A stretch of 64,000 nt of DNA from Advenella mandrilli (GTDB lineage: Bacteria; Pseudomonadota; Gammaproteobacteria; Burkholderiales; Burkholderiaceae_B). The stretch covers positions 46,425 through 110,424 of the forward strand of contig NZ_JAENGP010000014.1 in assembly GCF_016595155.1 (NCBI RefSeq). The letters run 5' to 3'. Within the stretch, counting starts at the first letter, position 1, and each line of letters starts with the position of its first letter. Shown piece by piece: positions 38,493 through 47,885 of the stretch. A program made the position numbers and the translations under genes. The notes under the pieces were generated by a model, which was given only the letters and a program-made list of their open reading frames with translations, made no database searches and was not told the DNA's origin.

Positions 38493-38917
38493 CTTTAGTG
38501 CATGCAACTGATTGGATCGGATATTGCAATCGTTGTCATTCAGTGCTTAAGACTTAATAAGAGAATAAGTATAGCATCGTTAATATGAAATGTTGCTTAT
38601 TTCCAATAAAAAACAACAAAATTCCATTAAAGTGCGTTTTCTTTATGTTTTTGTTGTTAAATAACATCATTTTTTTCTGTGGGCATATTTCTTTGTGCAT
38701 TCTGCGAGCAGGGCACTGGAGTGCGTGATTAACTGGGCAATTACCCCTGCTTTGATGTAACGCATTGTTTTGTAAAGTATTTTTTACTAAACTTACGGGT
38801 ATACTTTATACACAATAATGTATATAGGAAGGGGCAGGGTGTCGGGTTAGGTGGTGTTAATAATAAAAACTCACGCTCTTTAATGATATTAATTTTTTTA
38901 CACTTATGGAGACTCTC
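38493..38917. other. 425-bp AT-rich intergenic region between tRNA-Cys and a phasin-like gene
   Basis: No gene is visible. Contains long A/T runs, the palindromes CTGCGAGCAG (38702-38711) and GCACTGGAGTGC (38713-38724), and a TATACT-like promoter element at 38800-38805. It must carry the divergent promoters for the tRNA transcript and the phasin-like gene. Confidence 0.6.
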
Positions 38918-39400
38918 ATGGTTAGTAATATCAAAGCATCAACCCGTTCAGGTAATCAGTTCCCGCAGGATTTGTTCAGTGCAAATCTGGAATTATCCCA
39001 ACAGATGGGAAAACTGCTTCAGGAGAATAATCAGCGCTGGAGCGAGTTTGTGGCTAAAGCCTTTGGTGAGGGCAGGGAGAATATGGAAAAGCTGCTTCAG
39101 GCAAACAATGGCAATGGGCAGTTACAGGGCCAAACACTTAATGATTTAATGGAGGGTTTGTCGCAATGTGCGAATTGCAATCGTGCTTTGGCACAGCAGG
39201 CTCTTGAAAACCAGAAGTTGTTCATGTCCGGATTGACGGGAATATTACAACAGTGGCAACAGCAGTCTGCAGGGGTAGCGGGAAATGCAAATGCCATGCC
39301 TTGGAATAATATGTTTACCGACATGCTCAAACAGATGAATGCCGGTTTTTTGCCGTTAAATGGCAAGCAAAATGAAAAAGAAGAAAACAAGGCTAAATAA
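38918..39400 (+). CDS. Phasin-like protein
   Basis: A 160-aa protein from the ATG at 38918, with TGGAG at 38907-38911. The sequence NLELSQQMGKLLQENNQRWSEF near residue 28 and the long run of glutamine- and asparagine-rich helices resemble granule-associated phasins, but there is no strong signature. It differs from the alanine-rich phasin at 29.2 kb. Two cysteines lie in a SQCANCNRAL segment near residue 85. A shared terminator follows. A role on PHA granules is inferred. Confidence 0.55.
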   Translation: MVSNIKASTRSGNQFPQDLFSANLELSQQMGKLLQENNQRWSEFVAKAFGEGRENMEKLLQANNGNGQLQGQTLNDLMEGLSQCANCNRALAQQALENQKLFMSGLTGILQQWQQQSAGVAGNANAMPWNNMFTDMLKQMNAGFLPLNGKQNEKEENKAK

Positions 39401-39497
39401 GTAGCCTGGCAGGCGGGCTGAATTTTATCAATCCAGGTTCAGCCTGGCATAGCTGCAACGGGTGGTAAGTGTGGCAAACCAAGCATGTGGCAGAAAC

Positions 39498-39523
39498 AAA
39501 AAAAGGACCGAAAGGTCCTTTTT
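39498..39523. terminator. Bidirectional terminator between phasin-like gene and tRNA-Gly
   Basis: AAAAGGACC, loop GAAA, GGTCCTTTT: a perfect stem with A residues on one side and T residues on the other. It serves the phasin-like gene on the plus strand and the second tRNA-Gly on the minus strand. Confidence 0.88.
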
Positions 39524-39558
39524 GCATATTTACAGGCGTAACCTGCAAATTAAAATAT

Positions 39559-39634
39559 TGGAGCGGGAGACGAGTCTCGAACTCGCGACCTCAACCTTGG
39601 CAAGGTTGCGCTCTACCAACTGAGCTACTCCCGC
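39559..39634 (-). tRNA. tRNA-Gly (anticodon GCC), second identical copy
   Basis: Minus strand, 76 nt with CCA encoded. Sequence identical to the copy at 38325-38400, with the same 3' flanking TGGAGC context. The two direct copies are 1.2 kb apart and flank the phasin-like gene. Confidence 0.97.
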
Positions 39635-39819
39635 ATTTTTCACTAATTTAGAATGTGTTCTAATTAAGTGAAGTTTTAAATTATAAGCAATCTTTTTTCG
39701 TTTTGCAAGCTTTTTTATTTGCCTGTTTTTTGAAATAAGCAAGAAGTGCTTAAGAAAGACGAAATAATAGCATTTATTTCTTTATAATGTCAAAGAACAT
39801 TATTTAAATAGTTGGAAAT

Positions 39820-40839
39820 ATGGATTTTATACAACAAAAAGACCTAAGCTGTTTTAATACCCTGGGGTTGAAATCATGGGCAAAAAACTACATAAGTCTT
39901 TGTAATGAAACGGATTTGAAGGGTGTCTTGGGCCTGTTGAAATCGGGCGCTCCCTACTTCATTCTTGGTGGTGGCAGTAATGTTGTATTAAGTGAACAAA
40001 TTGATCAAATCGTTGTTCATAACCAACTCAAAGGGATTAATCTTGTTCAGGAAAGTGCCAGTGAGTGGCTGGTTGAAGCCGCCGCAGGTGAAATTTGGCA
40101 TGATTTTGTGGTGTATTGCATACAGCAAGGTTGGTATGGCCTGGAAAATCTGGCGTTAATACCCGGTACGGTAGGTGCGGCACCCGTACAAAATATTGGT
40201 GCCTATGGAGTAGAGCTGAAAGACCGCCTGGACTCTGTGTTGGCCTATGACCCGCTTACGCAAACAGAACGTGTGTTCAATAACGGGCAATGCTGTTTTG
40301 CCTATCGCGACAGTCTATTCAAACATGAAGAAGGTAAAGGGCTGATTATCACGGCAGTACGGTTTCGTCTGCCCAAGCAATGGACACCGGTGTTGTCGTA
40401 TCCCGATCTGCAGCAATATGAAAGTTTACAGCCCGGGCTGACGGCACAAGCCATTCTTGAGGCTGTGTGCGATATACGCCGACGTAAGCTGCCCGATCCA
40501 AAAGTAACGGGTAATGCGGGCAGTTTCTTTAAAAATCCGGTTATTCCAGCGCAGCAATATTGGCCGTTGAAACAACAATTCCCAGATCTGGTTGCTTATG
40601 AGCAGCCTAACGACTGTTATAAGCTGGCAGCGGGCTGGATGATAGACCAGTGCGGCTGGAAAGGGCGGCAATTGGGTAATGCTGGCGTGCATGCAAGGCA
40701 GGCTTTGGTGATTATTAATACGGGTAAAGCCTGCGCGGCCGATATTACCGCCATCGCAAAGGCAATTGCCAATGATGTCATGAATAAATTTGGTGTTTTG
40801 CTGGAGCCAGAACCAGTTTTTGTGGGTGCCGGGTACTAA
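39820..40839 (+). CDS. murB: UDP-N-acetylenolpyruvoylglucosamine reductase MurB
   Basis: A 339-aa flavoenzyme of the type I (E. coli-like) class. FAD-binding is shown by FILGGGSNVVLS near residue 49 and ENLALIPGTVGAAPVQNIGAYG near residue 110. The catalytic serine lies in VTGNAGSFFKNP near residue 230, and the catalytic glutamate in LLEPEPVFVG at the end. It produces UDP-MurNAc for peptidoglycan. It stands alone, converging with dapB. Confidence 0.95.
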   Translation: MDFIQQKDLSCFNTLGLKSWAKNYISLCNETDLKGVLGLLKSGAPYFILGGGSNVVLSEQIDQIVVHNQLKGINLVQESASEWLVEAAAGEIWHDFVVYCIQQGWYGLENLALIPGTVGAAPVQNIGAYGVELKDRLDSVLAYDPLTQTERVFNNGQCCFAYRDSLFKHEEGKGLIITAVRFRLPKQWTPVLSYPDLQQYESLQPGLTAQAILEAVCDIRRRKLPDPKVTGNAGSFFKNPVIPAQQYWPLKQQFPDLVAYEQPNDCYKLAAGWMIDQCGWKGRQLGNAGVHARQALVIINTGKACAADITAIAKAIANDVMNKFGVLLEPEPVFVGAGY

Positions 40840-40886
40840 AACGCCAGCCAGAAGGCAGCGGGAGTGCTTACTTATGGGTCGCAAAG

Positions 40887-40921
40887 ACTCCACCGCTAAC
40901 CTATCGGTTTAGCGGAGGAGT
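40887..40921. repeat. Strong hairpin between convergent murB and dapB
   Basis: Arms at 40887-40900 and 40908-40921 (ACTCCACCGCTAA against TTAGCGGAGGAGT) pair at 12 of 14 positions around a TATC loop. No T-run follows on either strand, so it may end transcription with Rho or protect 3' ends, rather than act as a classical terminator. Confidence 0.6.
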
Positions 40922-40957
40922 AGGCCGGTTTTTAACGGCTGTGGGTAAAAACTGGGC

Positions 40958-41749
40958 TTAGCCCTGAATGACATCTTGCATGTTGAACAGGCCGGTGTCG
41001 TGTTTTTGCAGGAACAGGGCGGCTTTCAGGCTGCCTTGGGCATACGTGGCACGACTGGAGGATTTATGCGTAATTTCAATACGCTCACCGGTGCCGCAAA
41101 ACATAACGGTATGATCACCAATAATGTCACCGCCGCGCACGACTGAAAAGCCAATTTTCCCATCTTCGCGTTCTCCGGTGTGACCGTGGCGGGCCCAGTC
41201 GGCAATATCGTCCAGGTTTTTGCCCCAGGTTTGGGCAATCACTTCACCCATTTTTAATGCGGTACCCGAAGGGGCATCCACCTTGTGCTTGTGATGGGCT
41301 TCGTAGACTTCTACATCGTAGCCGGTATTTAGCAATTGTGCGGCCAGCTCAAGTAAACGCAAGGTAGCGTTAACGCCAATACTCATGTTGGGGGCAAAAA
41401 CGACAGCGGTTTGTTGGGCGGCGGCCTCTATGGCCTGAATGCCAGCGGCATCAAAACCGGTAGTGCCAATAACAGCTTTGGTTTTGTACTGGCTGCAAGC
41501 CTGCAAGTGTTTCAGGGTGCCTTCGGGGCGGGTGAAATCAATCAGGCAATCGCTGTTTTGCAGGGCCGACAAGTCGTCGGTAATGATAACCCCGGTTGGT
41601 TTACCTAAAAAAGCACCCGCATCGGTGCCCAGGTGTTGGCTACCCGAATGATCAAGGGCAACAGCCAGTTCAAGTTCGGGGTGTTCAAAAACGGCTTCAA
41701 TGAGCATGCGGCCCATGCGGCCGCTGGCTCCGGAAATAGCTATACGCAT
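40958..41749 (-). CDS. dapB: 4-hydroxy-tetrahydrodipicolinate reductase DapB
   Basis: A 263-aa enzyme of lysine and diaminopimelate synthesis. The NAD(P) motif GASGRMGRM is at residues 7-15. The catalytic and substrate-binding block [16 protein letters not shown] is near residue 153. The C-terminal half shows the [13 protein letters not shown] end. It lies 48 bp after bamE on the same strand. Confidence 0.95.
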   Translation of the reverse strand: MRIAISGASGRMGRMLIEAVFEHPELELAVALDHSGSQHLGTDAGAFLGKPTGVIITDDLSALQNSDCLIDFTRPEGTLKHLQACSQYKTKAVIGTTGFDAAGIQAIEAAAQQTAVVFAPNMSIGVNATLRLLELAAQLLNTGYDVEVYEAHHKHKVDAPSGTALKMGEVIAQTWGKNLDDIADWARHGHTGEREDGKIGFSVVRGGDIIGDHTVMFCGTGERIEITHKSSSRATYAQGSLKAALFLQKHDTGLFNMQDVIQG

Positions 41750-41797
41750 GTAACTAACCTTTGGTTTTGATAATTATTGGTGGCTGCAGAAAACGGT

Positions 41798-42253
41798 TTA
41801 TTCCAAGGGGGTCGTTTCTACCTGGCTGGCAGCCGCTTCTGCGGTGTTGGCTGTTGCTTCTACCGTGCGGGCAGCTGCTTTTTGCTCGTAAGGCTGGAAA
41901 TTGGGTTGTTTGTCACCTTCCCAGCGATCCAGAACGCCATTAGCGAACCAGACTGAAAAATTGCGTGTGACCGGTTCGCCATAACCAGGTTGGTAGTGGT
42001 AGGGGTAATCCCAGCGGTCCGGACGGAAAATGTCGGTCAGGGTGGGTGAGCCCAGGGCGTAACGAACCTGATCGGGGGTCATGCCTTTTTGTAATAGTGC
42101 CACGTTTTCTTCTGTAATCCAGTTGCCTTGTTGTACGGGATTAATATAAGGAAACCCCCATTTCCCTGATGAGCAGCCGGTTAGTGCAGTAAGTGCAAGG
42201 GCAGAGACAAACAGTCCTTTACGAAGACGTAGGAAAAGTGCAGTATTATTCAT
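41798..42253 (-). CDS. bamE: Outer membrane protein assembly factor BamE (SmpA/OmlA)
   Basis: A 151-aa lipoprotein with the lipobox LTGC (residue ~26) after SALALTA. The SmpA/OmlA domain is marked by NWITEENVALLQKGMTPDQ, then VRYALGSPTLTDIFRPDRWDY. It stabilises the BAM complex for outer-membrane barrel insertion. The alanine-rich C-terminal tail (KAAARTVEATANTAEA) extends past the domain. It is divergent from fur. Confidence 0.93.
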   Translation of the reverse strand: MNNTALFLRLRKGLFVSALALTALTGCSSGKWGFPYINPVQQGNWITEENVALLQKGMTPDQVRYALGSPTLTDIFRPDRWDYPYHYQPGYGEPVTRNFSVWFANGVLDRWEGDKQPNFQPYEQKAAARTVEATANTAEAAASQVETTPLE

Positions 42254-42425
42254 GACTTGGGTGAATATCCTATGAAAATTTGGACATTTAAAAGTGTTAT
42301 GATAATAGTTCTGGGCAATAATGGGATTGATTGCACTGAAATATTTGGAAATTTATTCAATAAGCGCTTTTTTTGTAGCTAAATTTGACTATGATGCTGA
42401 GTCAGCATGATTTAGTGTGGGTGAT

Positions 42426-42878
42426 ATGAACGATCAAATCAACGATCAGACCGAATTGAAAAACATGGGCCTTAAGGCAACTTTTCCACGCCTTAAGATT
42501 TTGGATATATTCCGTAAATCAGAAGCACGTCACTTAAGTGCAGAAGACGTTTACCGTTTATTGATTGGTGAAAATGTCGATATTGGTCTTGCTACCGTTT
42601 ATCGTGTGCTTACCCAGTTTGAGCAAGCCGGCATTTTAACGCGCAGCCAGTTCGACAACGGCAAGGCTGTCTTCGAGCTTGACGACGGCGATCATCACGA
42701 CCATCTGGTGTGTTCCGTTTGCGGAAAAGTAGACGAGTTTACTGATCCTGAAATTGAAAAACGGCAATACAAAATTGCTAAAGATTACAACTTTAATCTT
42801 GAAAGTCACTCAATGGTTTTGTATGGCACTTGCGCAGAATGTGATGCCAAGCACCCCTCCAAAAACCACTTGAAATAA
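42426..42878 (+). CDS. fur: Ferric uptake regulator Fur
   Basis: A 150-aa regulator. The ATG at 42426 is preferred over a GTG three codons upstream. The winged-helix domain includes [15 protein letters not shown] and [18 protein letters not shown]. The metal sites are visible: [16 protein letters not shown] near residue 88 and CAECD near the C-terminus. It represses iron and heme uptake genes with iron, presumably including the heme operon at the start of the window. It lies between divergent bamE and convergent recN, as usual in this group. Confidence 0.96.
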   Translation: MNDQINDQTELKNMGLKATFPRLKILDIFRKSEARHLSAEDVYRLLIGENVDIGLATVYRVLTQFEQAGILTRSQFDNGKAVFELDDGDHHDHLVCSVCGKVDEFTDPEIEKRQYKIAKDYNFNLESHSMVLYGTCAECDAKHPSKNHLK

Positions 42879-42907
42879 CACCTTCTTTCCCCTTGCAATA
42901 GGGGGGA

Positions 42908-44554
42908 TCACGCCTGAATATTCAGCATTTCCCTTGCATGATCACGGGTGGTTTCGGTAATTTTGACGCCACCCAGCATGCGGGCAACTTCATTGATTCT
43001 TTCCTGTTCATCCAGTAAAACGATTTCCGAATGCGTCGTTTTGTTTTTCTGGCTTTTCTGAACCTGAAAGTGTTGTTGGGCACAGGCAGCCACCTGTGGC
43101 AGGTGTGTGACGCACAACACTTGATGGCGGCCCCCCAGCTCACGTAGCAGTTTTCCAACCACTTCGGCCACGGCGCCGCCAATACCGGTATCCACTTCAT
43201 CAAAGATCAGGGTAGGTACCCTGCCTGCCTTGTTAGCCATGACCGACAAAGCCAGCGAGATGCGGGCCAGTTCTCCGCCTGATGCCACTTTTGCTAAAGG
43301 ACGTGGTGTTGTGCCGGCATGACCGGCCACATTAAATTCAACCTGTTCAAGGCCATGCGGACCGGGGTCGGACTGTTGCAGCTGGATCTCGAAGGTGCCG
43401 CCTTCCATGGCCAGGGTTTGCATGGCCTGAGTGACTTCTTTGCCAAGCGTGGCGGCGGTTTTTTTACGTGCCTTTGACAGCATTTGGGCTGTTTCCATAT
43501 AGGCGGACTTGTTTTGCGCGATGCTTTTTTCCAGCGCTTCAAGATTGCTGATTTTATTGAAATGGGCCAGATTGGCGTCAAGCTCTTGCTGAAGGTCGTA
43601 AAGCTGTTCGGGTTCTATCCTGAATTTGTGGGCCGTATCAAAAATATTGCGCATGCGGGTTTCCAGTTCGGCCAGGCGCAGTGGGTCAAGGTCTACCTTG
43701 TCAAGGTAACTGTTCAGGTCAGAGGCCGCTTCGGCGCAGGCAATCCGGGCCGACTCAAGGGCATCGTAAATGCCCTGCAGGGCAGGATCGTTTTTCAGTA
43801 ATTGGGCAATGCGCTGGGTGGCACCGTTCAGCTCTGAAAGCAGCGATTGCTCTTCGCCATCCAGTGCGCTCAGGGTTTGTGATGCACCTTCGAGCAAAGA
43901 AGAGGCATGCGCCAGGCGGTTATGTTCGGTGCTAACGGTTTCCCACTCATTTTTGCCCAGTTGCAATTTGGCTATTTCTTGCAATTGCCATTCCAGGCGT
44001 TCACGCTCAAGATTTTGCTGGGCCGCGTTTTCTTGTGACTGCCTGTACTGGCGAATGTCGTTTTGCCATTGTTTCCATTGCTGCGACAGGGTTTGCAGCA
44101 GGTTGGTATTGTTGGCGTGGGCATCAAGCATTTCGCGCTGGGCACTGTTTTTAAGCAGGCTTTGGTGGGCGTGCTGGCCATGAATGTCAACCAGATGCTG
44201 GCCCAGGGTACGCAATTGGGCAAGATTGGCGGGAACGCCATTGATAAAAGCCCGGCTTTTGCCCGAGCGGTCAAGCACCCGGCGCAGTACTAGCTCGTTG
44301 TCGTCCATTTCCTGCTCTTGCAGCCAGTCACGCAGGGTTTCGGGGCAGTTAAAAATTGCGCTGATATCGGTTTTATCGGCGCCTTCACGGATGGAATGGG
44401 TTTCGGCCCTGCCGCCAAGCGCCAGAGCCAGTGCATCAATCAGGATGGATTTTCCAGCACCGGTTTCGCCGGAAAAAACCGTAAACCCTTGTTCAAAATA
44501 AAGGTCAACCTGATCAACAATAACGAAATCGCGAATATGTAATGAATGCAGCAT
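42908..44554 (-). CDS. recN: DNA repair protein RecN (SMC-like ATPase)
   Basis: A 548-aa SMC-type protein. The Walker A motif GETGAGKSILIDALALALGG is near residue 31. Long coiled coils span about residues 150-380. The C-terminal ATPase half has SGGELARISLALSVM and LIFDEVDTGIGGAVAE near residue 460. It aids recombinational repair of double-strand breaks. It lies 20 bp after nadK. Confidence 0.95.
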   Translation of the reverse strand: MLHSLHIRDFVIVDQVDLYFEQGFTVFSGETGAGKSILIDALALALGGRAETHSIREGADKTDISAIFNCPETLRDWLQEQEMDDNELVLRRVLDRSGKSRAFINGVPANLAQLRTLGQHLVDIHGQHAHQSLLKNSAQREMLDAHANNTNLLQTLSQQWKQWQNDIRQYRQSQENAAQQNLERERLEWQLQEIAKLQLGKNEWETVSTEHNRLAHASSLLEGASQTLSALDGEEQSLLSELNGATQRIAQLLKNDPALQGIYDALESARIACAEAASDLNSYLDKVDLDPLRLAELETRMRNIFDTAHKFRIEPEQLYDLQQELDANLAHFNKISNLEALEKSIAQNKSAYMETAQMLSKARKKTAATLGKEVTQAMQTLAMEGGTFEIQLQQSDPGPHGLEQVEFNVAGHAGTTPRPLAKVASGGELARISLALSVMANKAGRVPTLIFDEVDTGIGGAVAEVVGKLLRELGGRHQVLCVTHLPQVAACAQQHFQVQKSQKNKTTHSEIVLLDEQERINEVARMLGGVKITETTRDHAREMLNIQA

Positions 44555-44574
44555 GAGTGAGTTTAACCTTGTCT

Positions 44575-45459
44575 TTAGGACTCGGGCATGATGTTCCAGT
44601 GCAGTTTCTTGCGCAGGGTAGAGAAAAAGCTAAGGCCTTTAGGGTGCAGAAACTGAATCTGGTGTTGGGCTTTTTTAACGGTAATCTGGTCGCCCAGTTG
44701 AAGGTTGGACCAGGTTTGCATGTCAAAATGCACGCTGGCACCCATTTCGGCACGGCCGATTTCAGTGAGCGTGAGCTTCAGGGTGCCGCTGGTGGGAATA
44801 ACAATGGGGCGGTTTGACAGGGTTTGCGGCGCAACCGGTACCAGCAGAAAAGCATTGACCCCAGGATGCAAAATGGGGCCATTGGCGCTTAAGGCGTATG
44901 CGGTGGAGCCGGTAGGGGTGGCAATGATCAGGCCATCGGAGCGCTGCTTGTACATGAACTGGTCGTCAAGCTCTACGCTGATTTCAATCATGCCGCTGCG
45001 GCCTGAACGGTTTAACACCACATCATTCAGGGCCAGCGCAGTGGTTAATGTTTGCCCGTCACGCACCACCGAGGCTTCCAGAAGGGCGCGGGATTCAAGG
45101 GTAAAATGCCCGTCCAGAACAGATTGGATGGCTTGCAGGGCATTTTGAAGAGGGATGTCGGTAATGAAACCCAGACGTCCGTGGTTGATGCCAATGAGCG
45201 GGATGTTGTAGGGCGCCAGTTGGCGGGCTGCACCCAGCATGGTGCCGTCTCCGCCCATCACAATAACCAGGTCGGCCTGGTTACCAATTTCTTCGATTGT
45301 CGCGGCAGGCAGTTCGGCCACCCCTGTATTGATGGCGGTTTCTTCTTCTATCAGTACAGAACGCCCGGCATTGGTCAGGACGTCTGCCAATGCCCGTAAG
45401 GGGGCATCCATGCCAGAATCCTGATATCGGCCAATAAGTGCGACGGTTGAAAAATGCAT
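44575..45459 (-). CDS. nadK: NAD kinase NadK
   Basis: About 294 aa from the ATG at 45459 (MHFSTVALIGRY); a start 6 codons upstream is possible. The GGDGT motif VIVMGGDGTMLGAAR is near residue 65, INHGRLGFITD near residue 90, and the NDVVLNRSGRSGMIE motif near residue 147. It phosphorylates NAD to NADP. It is divergent from hrcA, as in many betaproteobacteria. Confidence 0.94.
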   Translation of the reverse strand: MHFSTVALIGRYQDSGMDAPLRALADVLTNAGRSVLIEEETAINTGVAELPAATIEEIGNQADLVIVMGGDGTMLGAARQLAPYNIPLIGINHGRLGFITDIPLQNALQAIQSVLDGHFTLESRALLEASVVRDGQTLTTALALNDVVLNRSGRSGMIEISVELDDQFMYKQRSDGLIIATPTGSTAYALSANGPILHPGVNAFLLVPVAPQTLSNRPIVIPTSGTLKLTLTEIGRAEMGASVHFDMQTWSNLQLGDQITVKKAQHQIQFLHPKGLSFFSTLRKKLHWNIMPES

Positions 45460-45598
45460 GTCAAAAACAATATACAATAGGGTGAATGTGGATATTACGA
45501 CATCTTAACCGTAATTTCAGCATGTTCCTGAATACTACGATTGTGTCGTGGGTAAAAAATATCATACATGTAAGTGTGAATTTATAAGATATCGTAAT

Positions 45599-46612
45599 AT
45601 GGATGAACGCGCTAGTGCTTTACTAAAAGCTTTAATTGAACAATACATTGAAGATGGGCAACCGGTTGGTTCTCGCACGTTATCAAAGCGCTTTGAGCTT
45701 TCTCCGGCCACCATCCGCAATGTCATGGCAGACCTTGAAGAGCTTGGTCTTATTCACAGTCCGCATACGTCGGCCGGGCGGGTGCCAACGCCCAAGGGTT
45801 ACCGTATGTTTGTAGACCGCCTGCTGGCGGTTCGTCACTACCAAACCCTGTCGCCTGAAAAAATCAATCGTGAAATCAAGGATGTCCTGTTGCATGCCTC
45901 ACCGGGTAAGGCGATGAATGCAGCGGCTGAACTGGTGTCCAATTTAACCCAGTTTGCCGGTGTGGTTTTAACGCCGCAACGTTCCCAGGTTTTTCGTCAT
46001 ATTGAATTTATCCGCCTGTCTGAAAAACGCATCTTGCTGATTCTCGTGACCCCCGATGGCGACGTGCAAAACCGGATTCTTTCTGCCTCACGCGATTACG
46101 CCGAGCATGAGCTACTAGAGGCCGGCAACTTTTTCAACCAGCATTTTTCGGGCAAGTCTTTTGAGGTGATACGCACCGAGCTGGCTCGTGAACTGGCCGC
46201 CTTAAAAGAAGATATTTCGCAGCTGATGCAGGCCGCCGTTGATGCCGGCACCGACGCTTCCGAAAAAGACAACGTGCTTATTTCGGGCGAGCGACGCTTG
46301 CTGGGTGTCACTGATATGACATCGGACATGAATCACTTGCGAAAAATGTTTGATTTGTTTGAACAAAAAAGCGACCTGATCCAATTGCTGGATATCTCAA
46401 GCCGTTCACAGGGTGTGCAAATTTATATCGGTGGCGATTCCCGGTTGGTTCCTATGGAAAACGTCTCGGTCATAACTGCTCCCTATGGCGTAGATGGTAA
46501 AATCATTGGCACATTGGGCGTTATTGGCCCCAGCAGGATGTCTTACGACAGAGTCATCCCCATTGTTGATATTACCGCCAGGCTTTTATCCAATGTTTTA
46601 AGCCAGTATTAA
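45599..46612 (+). CDS. hrcA: Heat-inducible transcription repressor HrcA
   Basis: About 337 aa from the ATG at 45599 ([24 protein letters not shown]), which matches the usual HrcA N-terminus; the upstream open frame is unrelated. The winged helix includes [19 protein letters not shown] and [20 protein letters not shown]. HrcA represses heat-shock genes through CIRCE elements. I see no CIRCE upstream of grpE, dnaK or hrcA here; its targets are probably elsewhere, such as groESL. Confidence 0.94.
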   Translation: MDERASALLKALIEQYIEDGQPVGSRTLSKRFELSPATIRNVMADLEELGLIHSPHTSAGRVPTPKGYRMFVDRLLAVRHYQTLSPEKINREIKDVLLHASPGKAMNAAAELVSNLTQFAGVVLTPQRSQVFRHIEFIRLSEKRILLILVTPDGDVQNRILSASRDYAEHELLEAGNFFNQHFSGKSFEVIRTELARELAALKEDISQLMQAAVDAGTDASEKDNVLISGERRLLGVTDMTSDMNHLRKMFDLFEQKSDLIQLLDISSRSQGVQIYIGGDSRLVPMENVSVITAPYGVDGKIIGTLGVIGPSRMSYDRVIPIVDITARLLSNVLSQY

Positions 46613-46626
46613 CTAACCATTACTTT

Positions 46627-47697
46627 ATGCAAAATATGCCTGAACCTGAAAAAAAGCATGATCAGAATAATATCGTTAACCAAACCTGTCAGGAGATGAA
46701 AGCGGGCGTATTACTGGTCAATCTTGGCACCCCTTCGTCTTTTGCTGCCAGGGATATCAGGCGCTATCTGGCTGAGTTCCTTTCTGACAGACGGGTGGTG
46801 GAGCTGCCAGCAGTGCTATGGCAACCCATTTTAAGAGGCGTGATATTGCCTTTTCGCTCTCGAAGGCTGGTGCATAAATACCAGCAAGTCTGGATGGAAG
46901 GCGGGTCACCATTGCTGGTTCACAGCCTTGCCCAGGCCCAAAAAATTGCCGAAGGTTTTGCAAGTCAGAATTTGCCAGTGCCGGTAGCGCTGGCCATGCG
47001 TTATGGCAAGCCCTCATTGGCATCGGCACTGGAAGACTTGCGCCAGCAAAACTGTGAACGTATTCTTGTGGTCCCCATGTACCCGCAATATGCGGCCAGT
47101 ACGACGGCCACCATCCTGGATAAAATCGCCAGTATTGCGGCTGGATTTCGTGACCAGCCCGAATTCCGGTTCATCAAGCGTTTTTATCATGAACCCGGCT
47201 ATATCAATGCGTTGGTAAGTAAAATTAAGGCGTTCTGGCAGCTCAACGGCAAGCCGCAACGTTTATTGTTAAGTTTTCATGGTTTGCCCCAGCGCAGTGT
47301 TAATCAGGGAGACCCTTATTTCAAAGACTGCGAGGGCACGCTTCATTTGTTAAGGCAGGCGCTGGCTGGCGAGGGCGTCAAGATTGATGCCAGTTTTCAA
47401 AGCCGCTTTGGCGCGGAAAAATGGCTTGAGCCGGCCACACAGGCAACCCTTGAGGCTTATCCGGCCAAGGGCGTTAAGCGGGTTGATGTTATCTGTCCGG
47501 GCTTTGTGGCCGATTGCCTTGAAACCCTGGAAGAAATCCAGCTTGAGTGTGCCGGTGCATTTCAGCAGGCTGGCGGTGAACAGTTTAGGTATATCCCTTG
47601 CCTGAACAGCGATGAACAATGGATTAACGGTTTGGACGGGATCATAAAACGTCACCTGCAAGGGTGGTGCCCGGCGCAGTCAGACCAGGCACTGTAA
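46627..47697 (+). CDS. hemH: Ferrochelatase HemH
   Basis: A 356-aa enzyme that inserts iron into protoporphyrin IX, the last step of heme synthesis. Family signatures are GVLLVNLGTPSSF near residue 28, MRYGKPSLASALEDL near residue 125, RILVVPMYPQYAASTTATI near residue 145, and the metal histidine in LLLSFHGLPQRSV near residue 215. It starts 14 bp after hrcA. A terminator-like hairpin follows before grpE. Confidence 0.95.
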   Translation: MQNMPEPEKKHDQNNIVNQTCQEMKAGVLLVNLGTPSSFAARDIRRYLAEFLSDRRVVELPAVLWQPILRGVILPFRSRRLVHKYQQVWMEGGSPLLVHSLAQAQKIAEGFASQNLPVPVALAMRYGKPSLASALEDLRQQNCERILVVPMYPQYAASTTATILDKIASIAAGFRDQPEFRFIKRFYHEPGYINALVSKIKAFWQLNGKPQRLLLSFHGLPQRSVNQGDPYFKDCEGTLHLLRQALAGEGVKIDASFQSRFGAEKWLEPATQATLEAYPAKGVKRVDVICPGFVADCLETLEEIQLECAGAFQQAGGEQFRYIPCLNSDEQWINGLDGIIKRHLQGWCPAQSDQAL

Positions 47698-47754
47698 TAA
47701 GCGCTTTCATTCTTGTCGGGAAAGTTTGCCAAATTGTTTTCATGCGACTAAAAG

Positions 47755-47787
47755 CCTGGCCCGGGTTGTTGCACGGGCAGGATTTTT
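47755..47787 (+). terminator. Probable terminator after hemH
   Basis: CCTGGCCCG (47755-47763) pairs with CGGGC-AGG (47774-47781) with one bulge, followed by ATTTTT. It separates the hrcA-hemH transcript from the grpE heat-shock promoter 33 bp on. Confidence 0.55.
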
Positions 47788-47819
47788 GCAGCAGGCTGGC
47801 TTTTTTGTAAAATACGCCC

Positions 47820-47847
47820 CTTGAAATCCCGAAGTTTGCCTCAATCT
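47820..47847 (+). promoter_or_regulatory. Sigma-32-type heat-shock promoter before grpE
   Basis: A CTTGAAA -35 element (47820-47826), a 13-bp spacer and CTCAATCT (47840-47847), which matches the heat-shock -10 consensus CCCCATNT at 6 of 8 positions. It lies 39 bp before the grpE start. Confidence 0.65.
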
Positions 47848-47885
47848 ACGCCTCATTCAATTTACACTCATGTTTGGAGAACCGA

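Noticed and set aside
42879..42907. CCCC/GGGG stem between fur and recN as a terminator
   Set aside because: The pairing is only about 5 bp and there is no T-run, so it was not listed as a feature.
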